This document shows, one piece after another, positions 11,351 through 24,312 of a stretch of 64,000 nucleotides of DNA (its first letter is position 1; every line of letters begins with the position of its first letter). The stretch lies in the NCBI GenBank assembly GCA_000469685.2, contig LS997567.1, positions 33,349,473 to 33,413,472 of the forward strand, written 5' to 3'. Source of the stretch: Haemonchus contortus (taxonomy: Eukaryota > Nematoda > Chromadorea > Rhabditida > Trichostrongylidae). The position numbers were made by a program, and so were the translations under genes. The notes under the pieces were generated by a model. That model made no database searches and was not told the DNA's origin. It saw nothing but the letters and a program-made list of their open reading frames with translations.

Positions 11351-11794
11351 TCATACTGTAAACTGTATTGACCAATAAATCAAACAACATAAACGAGATC
11401 AAGACACTAAAGCATACTGGGAGCATAAGTGAGTTGAAGCAGTATAGACGAATCAATGCATGCTGTTGAGCACAATAGTAAAAAAAGGCTAGGTGACAAA
11501 AGCTCTAATATACTAAATGTAACTAAATGCTCGAATCGATGATCTAAATGCAGAAGGAACAGACGATGCTCTATTAGTTCAAATCAACAGAACACGTGCG
11601 ATGCTTCAAAATAATAGAAAGCAATAATAAAAGGCTCTTGATAGTTAAGGAGAAAGAGTCGAATACTTTGTGATGCTTTGCCCATTTTTATACTGACTGG
11701 CATGCATGCTCGGGTTATCATGGCTGCGCATCTGAGCTGGAATGCATGGGGACTGCACCTATGTTTTCCTCATGCTCTGGTCACGTCCGCGACA
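11197..11794 (-). repeat. 5' LTR of the BEL/Pao element
   Basis: It matches the 3' LTR at 1530-2015 except for about 130 extra bases (11230-11360) that form one arm of a local inverted repeat. It ends at GCGACA (11789-11794), directly before the resumed RTE sequence at 11795. Confidence 0.8.
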
Positions 11795-13780
11795 ACCTGA
11801 TGATGCAGGCTAGGAAGATTGAGTACGACGTCATTGGGGCTGACCGAGACGAGAAGGCGTCACCCGCGCACGCTGTATTTGAGGCTGGAGAAGAACTGTT
11901 CCGTGGAACATGCGAGAACAGAGGCGTCGGCAGCGTAGGTGTGCTTGTCAATACACACTTGGCCATGAACATCGATTCGTACGAAAACTTGACACCTCGA
12001 ATCGGTCGTTTACGATTAGGAAGATTTGGCTCAACCCCAGCTCTAACATCTTCGTTGCTTACGCACCAACATCGAGCTACGAAGAGGAGTTGGAAGCGTT
12101 TTATATGGATCTGGAGAGGCTCTACAGAGAAGACTACACTTTCTTTAAGGTCATCATCAGTGATTTCAGCGCCAAGATTCGTCCCAGAAAAGTGGCTGAG
12201 GAGCTCACATTTCCAAGAGCCATCTCGTCTGCGATGGAGATGGGAGTCACCTGGCGGACAGTTCCATAATGAAATAGACCACATCATCTTCAATCGGAGA
12301 TTTTGCCTGATTGACGTAGCTGTTGTTCCAAGTTCTACTCGGAATCGGGCCATGGTCTCCTCCGCGCTAGATTCTGCTTCTCAATGCGAGGAGTGAGAGC
12401 TATCAAGTGCAGGAAACGAAGCCTCAAGACCTCCATCAACTTGGACCACTTCGTTCCCCTTGCTAGTGAATGGGAAGATCCCGTTATCGACAACATCGAT
12501 GAAGAATATAATCGGCTCGTCGAACATCTTCACCATAGTCAGCATTCGCAAAGCTCGACGGAGCTCCGCCAGTTATAAGACCAAGATGGTCCTTCGTCGT
12601 CCTGAAGGAACAGTTACTGCTTCTTGATGGGCTATGGAAAAGGTCATCTACGACTTCTGTTTTGATCTCTTCGACAGTCACATATACCTGCCTACCTACC
12701 ATCTCATTCGAGACGGATACATCGTCTTCTCAGTTCTCCCTTCCGGAATCCGACATGCCATCACGTCGATGAGGAATGGTACGGCATCCGGTCCCGACAA
12801 GGTCAAAGCAGAACATCTAAAAAGTCTTCCACCAGTTATCGTCAGAACTCCGTCTAGGCTCTTCATGCTTTACCTGTCGGAATGCAAGGTGCCCACGTCG
12901 TGAAAGCTAGCAAGACTATGTTGTTGCTGAAAAAAGGAACCAGACGATATTGGCAATTTAAAGACCAAGGTTACCATTTGAAGGTAGCCTGGGCAACCAG
13001 GGTGCTCCTACCCAATATACAAAGATGCTTTGTGTGCTCTACGACAACTTTACGACCAGGATTTTACCATTCTACAAGGAAGTCGCTATAAATATGAAGA
13101 GAGGTGTTGCTGCAGAGCGGTAACATTTCGCCCAAATTTTCAGTGCCCTCTCGAGAACATCGCGCGTCATTTGGAATGGGAGGGCTTGGCAGTGAAGGCC
13201 GACGGCCGCTGTCTACAACTGCAAACGCTTTGCTGACGACATTGTGCTTATAACTCCGAACATCGAGCAGGCGGAACGAATGCTGGCCGAGTTCGACAGT
13301 GCTTGTGGGAAGATCGGCTTGAAACTGAGCTAAACGAAGACGAAGTTGAAGAAAAACGGATTGGTACCTGATGCTCCCTTCACGCTCAACGAAAGAAATA
13401 TCTCCGAATACTTCAACTGTCAGGTATCTAGGTCGGGAAGTTAACATGGTGAACGACTTAGCTCGGAGCTGTGCAGAAGGAAACGCGCCGCGTGGGGAGC
13501 ATCCAAGAGTTTCGAGAGAGTAGTGAAGAAAACAAAAAACATCCGGCTCCGCTCTCACCTTTTCGACACTGCTGTCCTCCTTGCTTTGACGTACGCCTCG
13601 GAGACTGGGACTCTACAAAAGCAGGATGAGCATGCTGTCAGCGTTACTGAACGCGTTTTGGAAAGACGGTGCTCGAACTCCCCTCTATACGCGCAAGTGC
13701 AGAAGAGAATCCGGGGTTCCGAGCTCCATCATCGAACGAAGATCAGGGGTGCCGCTTACTACGCCAAGAAATCGAAGATC
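11795..13780 (+). pseudogene. RTE-type LINE copy 1, endonuclease and RT (broken)
   Basis: This continues the LINE cut at 1531. The endonuclease part (about 11800-12400) shows VFEAGEEL, VGVLVNTHLAMN and the core loop FFKVIISDFSAKI. The normal SDH at its end is altered (about 12346). The RT part (about 12630-13780) begins with MEKVIYDFCFDLFDSH and reaches the FADD box at about 13230. Compared with copy 2, about 250 bp of the palm are deleted near 12960 and the 3' end is lost after 13780. At least five frame changes are needed to follow the protein. The enzyme would nick DNA and copy the LINE RNA at the nick; this copy cannot. Confidence 0.85.
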
Positions 13781-16469
13781 TTCTTTCAAAGACTCACTTT
13801 TCTTCCCAGCTCCTTTACTTCCTGCTCCATTCATGAAGAAGTATGAAAGATTCAATGCCTTCATACTAACACTTCAGAAGGTCGGCTACCTTTTCTTCTG
13901 TGCGCTCTAGGCGTCAGTTTTCCTAGTTCCTCATCTTTCTCTATGGAACTCTCGAGTTTTTCAAAAATTTCTCATGCTTACATCTGAAATGGTGAAGCTC
14001 TTAGCTGCGCGGATTCTCAGCTGTGCGGTTTCGATATGTCATCTTGCAGTATTGTTCCACTTTTGGCGCACTTGCAATATTTCTGTTGCTTAGCAATGTC
14101 TCTAGTTGTAGGCTTTTCTATGATTGTTTTCCATTGCTCTACTACCCTTTCTATGAGCTGCAGAAGTAGCAGCTTCAAAAAAAGATGCTGTCCAACTTAT
14201 ATGACCTATCTGGATTTTGCAGAACATTCGTTGATTTCCTTTGATCGGAATTTTTTCCTCCACGTGTGCCTTGTGGAAATACTTCGGCACGCAGTGAATG
14301 CAGTGAAGTCTAGCAATTATTCCTCGCTCAGCATATTATGCTAGTCATGTCAAGGGGGTGTGAATCTTGTTATGTCACCAAACATCACGAATTAAGAGAA
14401 ATTTTCAATTTTCTTCGACATGAAAAGGATGCTAGGTTGTTAAGATCTCTTATAATGAGATGTATACCGCCCTACATGAATACGAACAACGATTGAAAAT
14501 CCACATTCTGAATCTGCAAATCGATTATTAGAACAAAGTTACAGAAGCATTCCTTCTAAATCGTATGAGATGGCCTCGAATTGAAAGAAACGTCGAGTCG
14601 TTTAGGGCAGTAAGAAACAATTGCGCATCTGTTATATTATGGAGGATGCAGTATTTACGTTCAAATCTACTTCACACCTTCGCACCTTCGCTCTTTCGCC
14701 TGTGGGGTGACCTCTCTTAATTGGTTGGCTGCTGACCTCTGTGGCAGTCTCAGTGAACTAATATTGATTTTATGGATTGGAAAATTTACCATTGCTATTG
14801 CTATTATTGTTGTCATTATTATTATTGCACATTGTGAAATAATATGTAATAAGGGCAAGACATGTATTAGGAATTCAAGACCATCGCGCTACATGATAAT
14901 TGAGTACCTTTATCAGTGACGTATCTGGACATCTTTTTCCAGTTTTGCTCTATTATATGCTATATGCTGTGCACTATTATATATGCCAATTAGAACGTGA
15001 TGCTTCCCTCTCTTGCTTACCTGCCCTTCGCCAGTATATGTTTACATTCCGGTGTGCTCCGGATTTGAGGTAGCTGTAGCCACCCATAGAGTTTCTGGAA
15101 ACAGAGAGTTTCAGTATACAGAGCTCCAGTACCTTAGGATGTTGAGGATAAATGAAAAGAGTTCCGAGCTTCAGTACTCGAGGAAACAGAAAAGAAATGT
15201 GCAAGCTGTGAAAAAAGGTGAAGGTACATTAAATAGTGGTGGTACAGTGTATTCTGTGGACTAGCTACTTGCAAGGATTTGTAGGAATAAAAAGGAGCAA
15301 CAGGAGCAGCTAATCTTGATTGAAGCCTGAGAAGGCGCTGTGCTCGATTTCAGAGTAGTACAAATGAGACATTGCGCTCATCCGATAGCAAGCACCGTGC
15401 ACTGGAGATATGCAAAACTTTCATCCGAATGTTTACATAATCTCAAGTTACCCCAAAGAAAGCGATACAAGTTTCCAAAAAATGCGTGAAAGGTTGCTCT
15501 CCGTTAACTAGTTTGCCTGCAGGCGCCTTGAGAGGATGAATGATTCCTACAATGCAATAAATTCATTTCCCCTATCATATGATTGCGTGTGAGAATACAT
15601 GAAAGTGTGTAAGTTTTCTCAGCCATCGGAAGATAAAGACGGTAGCTTTCTCAACTGAACTATTAAACCTGGTCCTCGCGGGCGAAATTATAAAACTCAG
15701 ATACCCTTTCTTTTTCTCCAGAAATCATTGTTCTATTACTCCAAAAAGTTAATAGGCTCCATCTGGGAATGTCGCCGTTATTATCTGTAGAGGTTGAATG
15801 TCCTTGATCTTCGCTGAGGGTCGCGCAAGTCCAGCAAATGATATCAAATAGTATGAGCGTGATACAGCTTGATGCTTTTGTTCCTTCCGACGAAAGGAGA
15901 AAAATTGGTCGTTAGAGCGCGGCACTTCGAATGAACTGCCTACGAAACGTGCACAAGAGCGACGTATTCTATACGAAAATGGTATCGTTCTAGCCAAGAA
16001 TTTTTCATGGCATGTCTCAAGAAGCAAGTGAAAGGAGCTACCCAAAGTTGAGGAACTCCATTTTAAGCATTGACCTTCACTGGATTAGAGCAGAATCCCT
16101 CAAGGAATCGGAAAAAAAGCATGAAAATGTTCCTTCTCAGGAACCGTCCCCGATGCTTTTTTGGGCCTCGACTGCATATAGTGCATATAGTCAAGTGAAA
16201 GCATACTGTTCTACAAGCGTTTAGCAAGTCTTTTATGAAAACGCAAACCGATTCGATGCATTCTAGGAATTATAATCTTGACGTCACGCCTGTGAATGCG
16301 CCACCACATCAGATGCCCTATCGCTCCACAACAAGCTGGACTCGTTGTGCTAATTCCGCTCTACGCATCGATGAAATTCTACACTTCATACGAGAGATGC
16401 TTCGTAATTTTGTATGCGCAATCGTTCCGTGGACCTGATATTAGGATCTGACTTGGAAATGGTTTCAAG
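13781..16469. other. unassigned stretch
   Basis: No transposon motif, tRNA or convincing exon was recognised. The frames at 14036-14344 (+) and 15749-16045 (-) are about 100 residues long, without a known motif. A short ATT/ATC-rich run lies near 14795-14825. Confidence 0.35.
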
Positions 16470-16890
16470 ATCCCACTGTACTTTGAATAGAGACCTTCGA
16501 TAGATCTTGGAATGCTATTCACAAATTCATAAATCGAAAGTTGTAAATGAGTCTATCAAAAAAAAAAATTGGTGAACGCTTAAAGTTTGGTTGCTCAGAG
16601 CATTAAAAGATAGTGTCAATTGAAGTGTGCAGTCGTCCTCAACAGCTGCAAGGGTCAGGAGCTTCTATTCGAAGAAAGCATGTCCGCAAAAACAGGCGCG
16701 ACGGCGGGGAGCAAGCCCACATCGTTAGCCATGAAGACGGGAGTACATCCACTGCGCCACGGCAACCTTTGCAGTCGTTGCGGGCAACTGTGCATTTCAG
16801 TTGCCACTATCTACCATGCTTTGAGCAAGCAAAATTGAGCGCGCACAACCTTTTGGTAGAATCATTTGGCAGTTCTAATTTCTAAATTTC
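16470..16890 (+). repeat. relic of the foldback family found at 27029-28180
   Basis: The stretch matches both arms of the foldback element: the GAATAGAGACCTTCGAT segment near 16485, the TGAGTCTATCAAAAAAA segment near 16550, the GTGAACGCTTAAAGTTTGGTTG segment near 16573, and, in inverted order, the GCAACCTTTGCAG...GGGCAACTG and CTTTGAGCAAGCAAAATTGAGCGCG segments. It is therefore a shorter internal-deletion copy of the same element, about 420 bp long, with the two arms nearly adjacent. Confidence 0.55.
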
Positions 16891-18587
16891 TAATTACTAA
16901 TGTCTGGACAGTTTTGAGAAAATTCAGTCGGATTCTCCAACACAAAATAATTACAGCAGTAAAGTTAGATCATTGATCAAAATAGTGGCTCTTTTCAGCC
17001 ACATTGTCCCTCCATCAAGCGGATAGGACCCCATTGCCATTCCTCTAACAAAGAAAGAGAGGCGCGACGCAATCCATTCGTCTACATTTCTTCTCTTTAA
17101 AGCAGGCCCGTGGGCTTCTAAAGAGATGGCAGTCATATGGGTTAGGATAAGGGAAATATGTAGGGAATGGTTACACGTCGTCAGGTTACACGGGCTTTCC
17201 CTCCATCGTCGTCCGCGGATGAAGTGACCGAGCATTTTCAATTACAATCGAAAATTCGCTTGTAATCAGTGTGAAATGGGGCCTCTAAAACAGTTTCTCT
17301 CATTTGTGAACAGAGTATTCCTGTGCTCACAGCAGTACATTCTGGCAGGGTTTCATAGTAAAACACCCCGAAGCAGAGGAAGGATGCGTTCATGTCCTTC
17401 TTGACGTGAGCGCCTCGCTTCGTAGCAAGCTGTGACCTTGCGTATACTGAAAACCATTGCGATTTCCCGTGTGGATTTTCATATGAAATCTATTTTCGAA
17501 CCTGAGCAGTCATGAAATCGATTGATGTCGTCGTTTACCTACATCCTAAGAGCTTCTGACACAGACTGACCCGCACTCGACGCTCCTGCTCAGTCAAGGA
17601 GAGTGCGATATTTGCAAAGAGTCCTGCTTTGAAGGTAACTTTCTACGTAGAACGTCGTGGATGATGGATTGGTGGTAGAAACAGTCTTTTACTTTTCTGG
17701 CTCTTTTAGTAGGGTTGCTCTGACCAGAGGTCAGAACAGTAGCGGTAATTGGGGACAGTTGGCGACAGAAGCAAATGATGGTAGGTGACAAGAGAGGGTG
17801 CACTGCTGCTCATCAGTAACCGTATCTCATTCGAGCGTGAGTGTCAAAGCCAGCAGTTTTGTAGTGGGGAAGCAGAATTCTCTGGTGGTTCTATCGATAA
17901 CACATCGTTCGGTCAACGATCACTTGCTTTTAACAACCATGTCAAATACCCATCAGCCATAGTATTGATCTGTCCACAATGCCCTTTCTCTGCTAACGAA
18001 TCTATAGCCCTCCATTGCGTTCGAAAGCGAAATGCTTTTGCTGTTGAAAGGCACAATTTTCTCAAAATGACACCCTAATAGCATTCCAAACTCGGTCATA
18101 TATTTAGGTCTTCGAAGTTCCTTGAGAATTCGAAACTCTTCCCTGGTGGGATCAGCGTTAAAAAACTCACGAAGTTCGATGATAGCTCAAGGAAAGCTGG
18201 AGAGGTCGCATCAAGTTTGGAATGGGTTGAGCATAGGGCAAGATCAGCAGAGCACATGTGAGCTCAATGGAGTTCTACCCACGCGGGACATGCTCAGGAG
18301 TGGGCGGACTCTTGTTCGAATCTTTCTTGTTCGGTCGGTCTCATGACAGTCCGGACGCCGGGACAAATGATAAATGATAATGGGTGAGGGATGGATCAGC
18401 AAGGGAATAAAGGGGCCTCTATGAAAGGATATAGCAAAGTTGCGGTGTTTCGCAAAAAATCCGGAAGATGGGTGGCAATTCTGAAAGGATTTGGTGTTGT
18501 GCATCCAGTTCGAGTTAGACCGCAAAATACTGATGCTGTAACCTGGATGTGAGTGTTGGTCTATTGAAGTTACAGATGAGCTATGTA
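16891..18587. other. unassigned stretch with one tRNA-like relic
   Basis: No coding family was recognised. At about 18248-18330 a TGAGCTCAATGG box is followed some 45 bases later by TTGTTCGAATC, the spacing of tRNA A and B boxes. The flanks do not form a cloverleaf, so this is at most a SINE head or a decayed tRNA. Confidence 0.3.
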
Positions 18588-19840
18588 TTAGGTTGTTCGG
18601 AAAGGAATGCACGTTTGAGTTCAAAAATTTTTTTATTATAAAAACGAAACTAAACAAGATCAATTCGAATGATATTTTCCATTACTATCGATGATTCGTT
18701 GTCTAGGTTTACGCAAAGAATGGATTCTTCTTATGAAGAACTCGGGCGGCTGCAACCCAAAGTAGTTAGACACCCTTAGTTGAACTTTTTCGCGGGTTTT
18801 GAATTTTCTCTCGGCCAAGGAGTGCTGCATTGACCGGAACAGATGGTCATCGGATGGAATCAGCTCTGGGCTGTAAGGCGGATGAGGCAGGAATTCCCAA
18901 CCCCTATTCCTCAATTTTTTTCCAAGGTGGTTTTCGCAACATATTGACAAGCGTTGTCGAGGAGGAATTTTGTCGACGTCGTTTCGACACCTTGACGACG
19001 CAGTGCCTGATCCACGCGGTTTAATTGATTTTCGTAAATGTCCGCCGTAACTGTTTGACCCGAATTCAGGACTTCAAACTACACTCAACCTTTGCTGTTC
19101 CACCAAACACAGAGCATCACCTTTCTGCCGTGTGTATCCGGTTTCGGAGTGGGTTTTGAAGTATCACCGGCATCTAACCACTGTCTCCTTCGTGTTGTGT
19201 TGTCGAAGCAGATCCATTCCTCGCCTGATGTAATTTTAGAGTTGGAAAAACCGCTGTTCTTGGAGTGATGAAGAAGAATTTCGGCCATTGCCACTCGTGT
19301 TGCCTGGTTTGCGTCGCTCAGCTGGTGCGGTACCCATTTTCCGCACCTGTTCTTCTTGCCAATTGCCAGCAAACGCTCATGGATGGTAGAGCTAGAGCAG
19401 CCAACATGTGTTGCCAGGTCTCGGGTGGTTTGGTGTGGATCCAATTCAATGACGGTCTTCAACACTTGGTTATCGACGAATTGGGGCCGACTTCCATGTT
19501 CTTCGTCCTCCAAGCTTTCATTACCCTTATTGAAACGCCTATACCATCATCGACACTGGCTTTCTGACAGGGCTTTTTCGCCGTATACTTCAGTTGTGGC
19601 ACGATGAGATGCAGCAGCCGATTTCCCTTGCTTGAAGCTGTACCACATGCAAGCCCGCAGAAGGCATTTTTGGTCAAGCACCTTTTAAACTTTTTTCTCA
19701 AGTAGACATAGACGAGAGTATGTCAAAAGATGCGCCATGAAAATCTTTTGCGAATAGTCAAAACTGTTCTGAAAAATATTTCATAGTAGGGTAGAAATGA
19801 ATGGGCAAAGTTAGCGCGCATTCCTTTCCGAACAACCTAA
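18588..19840 (-). mobile_element. mariner transposon with both TIRs
   Basis: The left end reads TTAGGTTGTTCGGAAAGGAA from 18588, and the right end is its reverse complement ending at 19840. TA lies outside both ends (18586-18587 and 19841-19842), the hallmark target duplication of Tc1/mariner elements. The length of 1253 bp is normal for mariner. The transposase lies on the minus strand and is broken. A truncated sibling is at 51725-52166. Confidence 0.9.
18660..19760 (-). pseudogene. mariner transposase (broken)
   Basis: Transposase excises and inserts the element through a DD34D catalytic triad. The N-terminal half (about 19085-19700) shows the helix-turn-helix stretch and the linker EDEEHGSRPQ...DPHQTTRDLA. 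The block VMLCVWWNSKG lies near 19090. The last block, 18660-18950, has HPPYSPEL.PSDDHLFRSMQ, which carries the third aspartate. The second aspartate survives in LLDNA near 18985. The first does not: where mariners have TGDE before W, this copy reads TSGEEW (near 19228), placing G at the aspartate position. Frame breaks occur near 19460, 19085 and 18950. Confidence 0.85.
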
Positions 19841-19842
19841 TA

Positions 19843-21170
19843 TATCCCTTTTTATCATCCACTACTCGGGGTTTCGCCGTGTTCCTGATGCTTTCCGTCC
19901 ATGTTCTTCTGAACCAGCTTAGAAGCTCTAGCGCATTCAAGTATCAATGAATAAACATTCAAATAAGTAAATGAATAAATAAATAACGAGTAATGACTAC
20001 TCATAAAATAGTCACAAATAATATTAAATAGTGAATAATCAGATAGACAGATAGCAGCACATTCTTGCATATACAATACCCACCCCAATTACTCGAAAAA
20101 TCACAAAAAACGCAAGATTGCGTCTTTTACGTCTTTTGTCCACAACCATAATGGTTTTCAATTTTGCATATATAATGTTACATAGTTCGATTTAGTTCGT
20201 CGAGCTCTATAAAGTGGTGGGGTCAAAATTTGAGAAGGTAAGTTTTCAAGACCTCGTTCCACCCAAGTTTCTGTTGCACTTAATTAGCAGCGGCACTCGC
20301 CATGATTATGACCAGGAGGGATTCTATACAACTCCCAGTATTCAGTGAGTTGTGGAGCAACCGTCATATTCCCGAATCGAGCAAAAAGGCAACATCAGCC
20401 ATCAACAGGCCTCTGTATTTCGAATGTTTCACTGTTCATTTCTACACTTCTTTTCTCAAAATAGGCAAATCTAGTCATGCGACAATATTGAATGACAGCG
20501 TTTTTTGCAGTGGAAAGAGCCATATGGCCAAAAGAATTATGTAACTCTACTCCTCATGGTGCCAAAATTGACCCATCGGTTGCACTCCACCAAGTTTAAA
20601 AGTTCTGATCCGTAAAAACTGAAACTATTGACTTCCAGCGAAACACACAGAACACACTGAGTTCACTCCGTCTTATTCCATTTTCTGCGTTCCCTCAAAT
20701 TACGCTCATTTCGTGCATGATCCGCCCCCTAATCCCTCACGCCTTCGCGGGCTGAGTCCACCTCAGTCGCTCCCTACAACCTCTGCTCTTTCGGCGACCT
20801 AAATCTGCTGCCTGCACTCGTTTCAGATTTTGACGTCCCAAGCCCGAATCAGCAATTTTCGCTCAAGTCCCACCTTTTGTGGGCGAGTCAAGTCATGCCA
20901 CTCCACCTAAGCATTTCCATAGTGCTGCTTTTATTCCTAGCAAATTCAAATACTCCACGTCTAAAGGACCACATTTCCCGCACCAAGAGCCCATGTCCCG
21001 CATGCAGAGCCTCTGCCACATAACGTTACCTTAATACCGCCTATGCTCCTGTAAAGTTTGAACTCTCTCATTCTCTTTTTCTCCAAATCCTGCCACATAC
21101 CATTAGTGTTCATACCACGTCGCTTGTCTTTTCACATGATAGAAAACAGGAGTCATGAAGTTCACCAATC
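19843..21170. other. unassigned stretch
   Basis: It contains an A/T-rich run with AAATAAGTAAATGAATAAAT-type short repeats near 19957-19985 and no recognisable gene. Confidence 0.35.
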
Positions 21171-21194
21171 TTGGCACAAATGCACATCTTCGCA

Positions 21195-23215
21195 AGCGCA
21201 GGCGCCTCCACAGACACACACAGACACATTCACCCACACACAGACCCACCCACAATAAACGCTTACAGACACACCCACTCACACGCACACAGACACACAT
21301 CCACAGACACACGCAGACACACAGACACACACACTCACACACATACCTACACCCACAACCACCCACATACACACACGCACACGCACGCACACACACACAG
21401 ACACACACAGACACACACACACACACAACCACCCACAAAGAAACACTCGCACAGATAAACACACACTCACACACAAAGGCACACTCACACACACACAGAC
21501 ACGCATCCACACCCATGCCTAAACCCACATCCTATGTACCTATGAACACACATCCACGTCACACCCGCACCCACACCCACTCCCACAAACATCCACGCCC
21601 ACAGTCGCACCCACACCCACTCACACGAGCTCCCACGCCCACACCAACACCCACCCTCACACACACAGACACACAGACTCACACACACGAACACCCACAC
21701 CAACACACACAGGCACACATACATGCCCACACCCGCACCTGCACCCACGTCCACACCCACACCCACCCACACACACATACACACAGGCACACACACACAA
21801 AGACGAACTCACACATACAAACATACACTCACACACAGACGCACACCCACTCATACAAAAACACGCGCCCACACCCACCCATACATACACTCACAGACAC
21901 ACGCACTCACACACGCACAGAGACACACACACAGTCACACTTACACACACAATCGCACACACAGACACACACCCACCCACACAAACATCCACGCCCACAC
22001 CCACACCCACACCCATGCCCACACCCACCCGCACACTCTTACACACAGACACACACACACACACACACCCACACCAACACTCACACCCACCCACATACAC
22101 AGACCCATGCCCACACCCACGCCTATGCCCACACCAACACTCACACACACAGGCACACATACATACCCACACCCGCACGTGCACCCCCGCCCACACCCAC
22201 CCTAACCCACACACACATACACACAGACACACACCCACAAAGACGCACTCACACATACAAACACACAGAGGCACACTTACACACATAGACACCCACAGAC
22301 ACACCCACCCATACATACACGCAGGCACACGCACTCATATACGCACACAGACACACGCTCACACACAAACATCCACTACACCCACACCCGCCCACAAAGA
22401 CGCACTCACACGCATAGACACACACACACACAGATACGCATAGACGCACACACTCACACACAGACATCCACACACACGCACAGACGCACCCACTCACACA
22501 CCTACGTACCTACACCCACTCACACACTCACACGTACACACATACTGGCACACACACAGACACACACGCTCACACACACACAAACATCCACGCCCACACC
22601 CACACCCACCCACAAAGACGCACTCACACACACTGACACACACAGGTACACGGAGATACACACACACACACACACTCACCCACAGATGCACACATCGCCA
22701 CACGCACACAGGCACAGACAGAGACACACAAAGACGAACACACACACACAGGTACACACACAGACGCACGCTTACACAAACCCGCACACGAACCCACGCC
22801 CGCACCCACACCCATCGTCACACACAGACACACGGACACACACACAGACCCGCACTCACCCCCATACCACCACCCTTAACCACTTACACACATCCAGACA
22901 CACACACACACAGACACACGCAGACACACGCAGACACACACACAGACACACACGCTCACAGATGCACACACCGCCATACGCACACAGGCACATACACAGA
23001 CACAGATATACACACACGGACACACACACACACACACACACACAAAGACGCACACAGACACACACACTCACACATACAGACACACACCCACTCTCACACA
23101 CACAGACACACACCCACTCACACAAACAGCCACGCTCATACCCGCACCAACGCCCACGCCCAACCCACCCACACACACACTCACACCCCCCCACACACAC
23201 AGACAGACACACAGT
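21195..23215 (+). repeat. C/A-only satellite-like block
   Basis: For about 2 kb the plus strand is almost entirely C and A, built from CACACA, CACCCACAC and ACAGACAC words. Recurring modules such as ACAAACATCCACGCCCACACCCA (near 21588, 21983 and 22580) and AAAGACGCACTCACAC (near 22240, 22396 and 22614) recur at roughly 200-bp multiples, suggesting a loose higher-order repeat. Every frame is open because stop codons need T; the resulting Thr-His or Cys-Val proteins are not genes. CA runs can adopt Z-form DNA. Confidence 0.9.
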
Positions 23216-24312
23216 GCTGACATTAGCGTTTTGTACCACTGGAGAAATACCGTAGCTATGAGGAACAAATCAGTGAACCCAATTTTAAAGTAGGCTATTG
23301 TCTTGCCTCTTACCCACTGTTCTATGGTTCCTCGGACGGATGTCGTGAACTTCAGTATACCTGCGATTTCAAAGGAGTCAATGATTTTTCCACATGATAT
23401 CGAACATGTCAGTACAGCATGGGCCTAAGCGGCACTGAAGCGTTCCTGTGGTATTGCATGGTATTGTAAACCCCACTTAAATCACATATTACTTCGCCTT
23501 CAATATTGCTCCTAGAGGAGTTACAAGTCCCTTGGCCGAGTGCACAGTTGTAGCATCCGGTTGAACGGGTTGCTTCGGCTTTGCCGAGAGCTTCACCTCG
23601 GCCAATATTCCATGTGTTATGCGGTCCGAGAAACTCGTTATTATCCCTGAGGTTACCATTTTGGTCACCTGGGCTTGGGCTCGTGCTGTTCGTGCTTTCG
23701 AAGCAGCAACGACGAGAAATTGACCGGTAGATGCTTCTTAAGTAGGTGATTCACGGATTGAGTTTGAAGCGCTTTCTTTTGCAGGTTACCCTGTTCTCAC
23801 CTGGCAGACATACTCACTCGTCAGAAAAGAGCAGTTAAGTTTCCCGTCTATTTGAGATATAACCTAAGGCGACGTGAAAAATAAAGCTATAAAGAAGAGG
23901 AAGATAATGAAGATAGGACTCGCTTGCCTCGCATATGTCGCTCTTCTCGCCCCTTTTACAGATCCTGTTCTTATGTCTTCTTATTTCTGCCGTAGGAGCG
24001 ATCATAACAAGCGCACACAATATTTTGAATGCAAAACGAAAAATAATGTGTACAGAGAAAGGGGTAAATCTACGTCTTTCGGAGCGAGTCCCTTATAAAA
24101 AGTTATGTCGTACATTTCTGTATCGAAATTAAGGAGTCGCAAGGAAACGAAACAGTAACCCTTCCACCTCAGGTCATTCTGCATGCGTATGAAGTGCAGT
24201 GGAAGCTATAACTCCCTAACGCAATAAAAACTATCGTCAGTTTCTATCCAACGGCTCCTTTTTGTCCATCAATGGACTGCACCTTTTGTAGTGTCAACAT
24301 CTTTGATTCCGA
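23216..24312. other. unassigned stretch before the envelope relic
   Basis: A minus-strand frame without early stops runs from about 23730 to 23490, and the opposite strand is also partly open; neither shows a family motif. It could hold the flank of the element that carried the envelope relic, but I cannot show that. Confidence 0.3.

Larger units (their letters stand above)
1530..11794 (-). mobile_element. BEL/Pao LTR retrotransposon (nested host and guest)
   Basis: The element lies on the minus strand: 5' LTR at 11197-11794, gag at about 9577-10950, pol at about 3048-6581, 3' LTR at 1530-2015. The order protease, reverse transcriptase, RNase H, integrase and DUF5641-type tail is the BEL/Pao order. 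It inserted into an RTE LINE: the LINE bases on the two sides join in frame, and ACCTG is present at both junctions (1527-1531 and 11795-11799), so the target duplication is short and its exact length is ambiguous. Read as TG...CA, the LTR would begin at 1530. The pol region is further split by a DNA transposon at 6585-9573. All frames carry stops and shifts, and the two LTRs differ visibly, so this is an old, dead copy. Confidence 0.85.

Noticed and set aside
21155..22288. A 377-residue Thr/His frame
   Set aside because: It follows only from a C/A-only strand that lacks T for stop codons.
23430..23730. Frame open on both strands before the envelope relic
   Set aside because: No motif on either strand, and both strands being open suggests codon symmetry rather than a gene.
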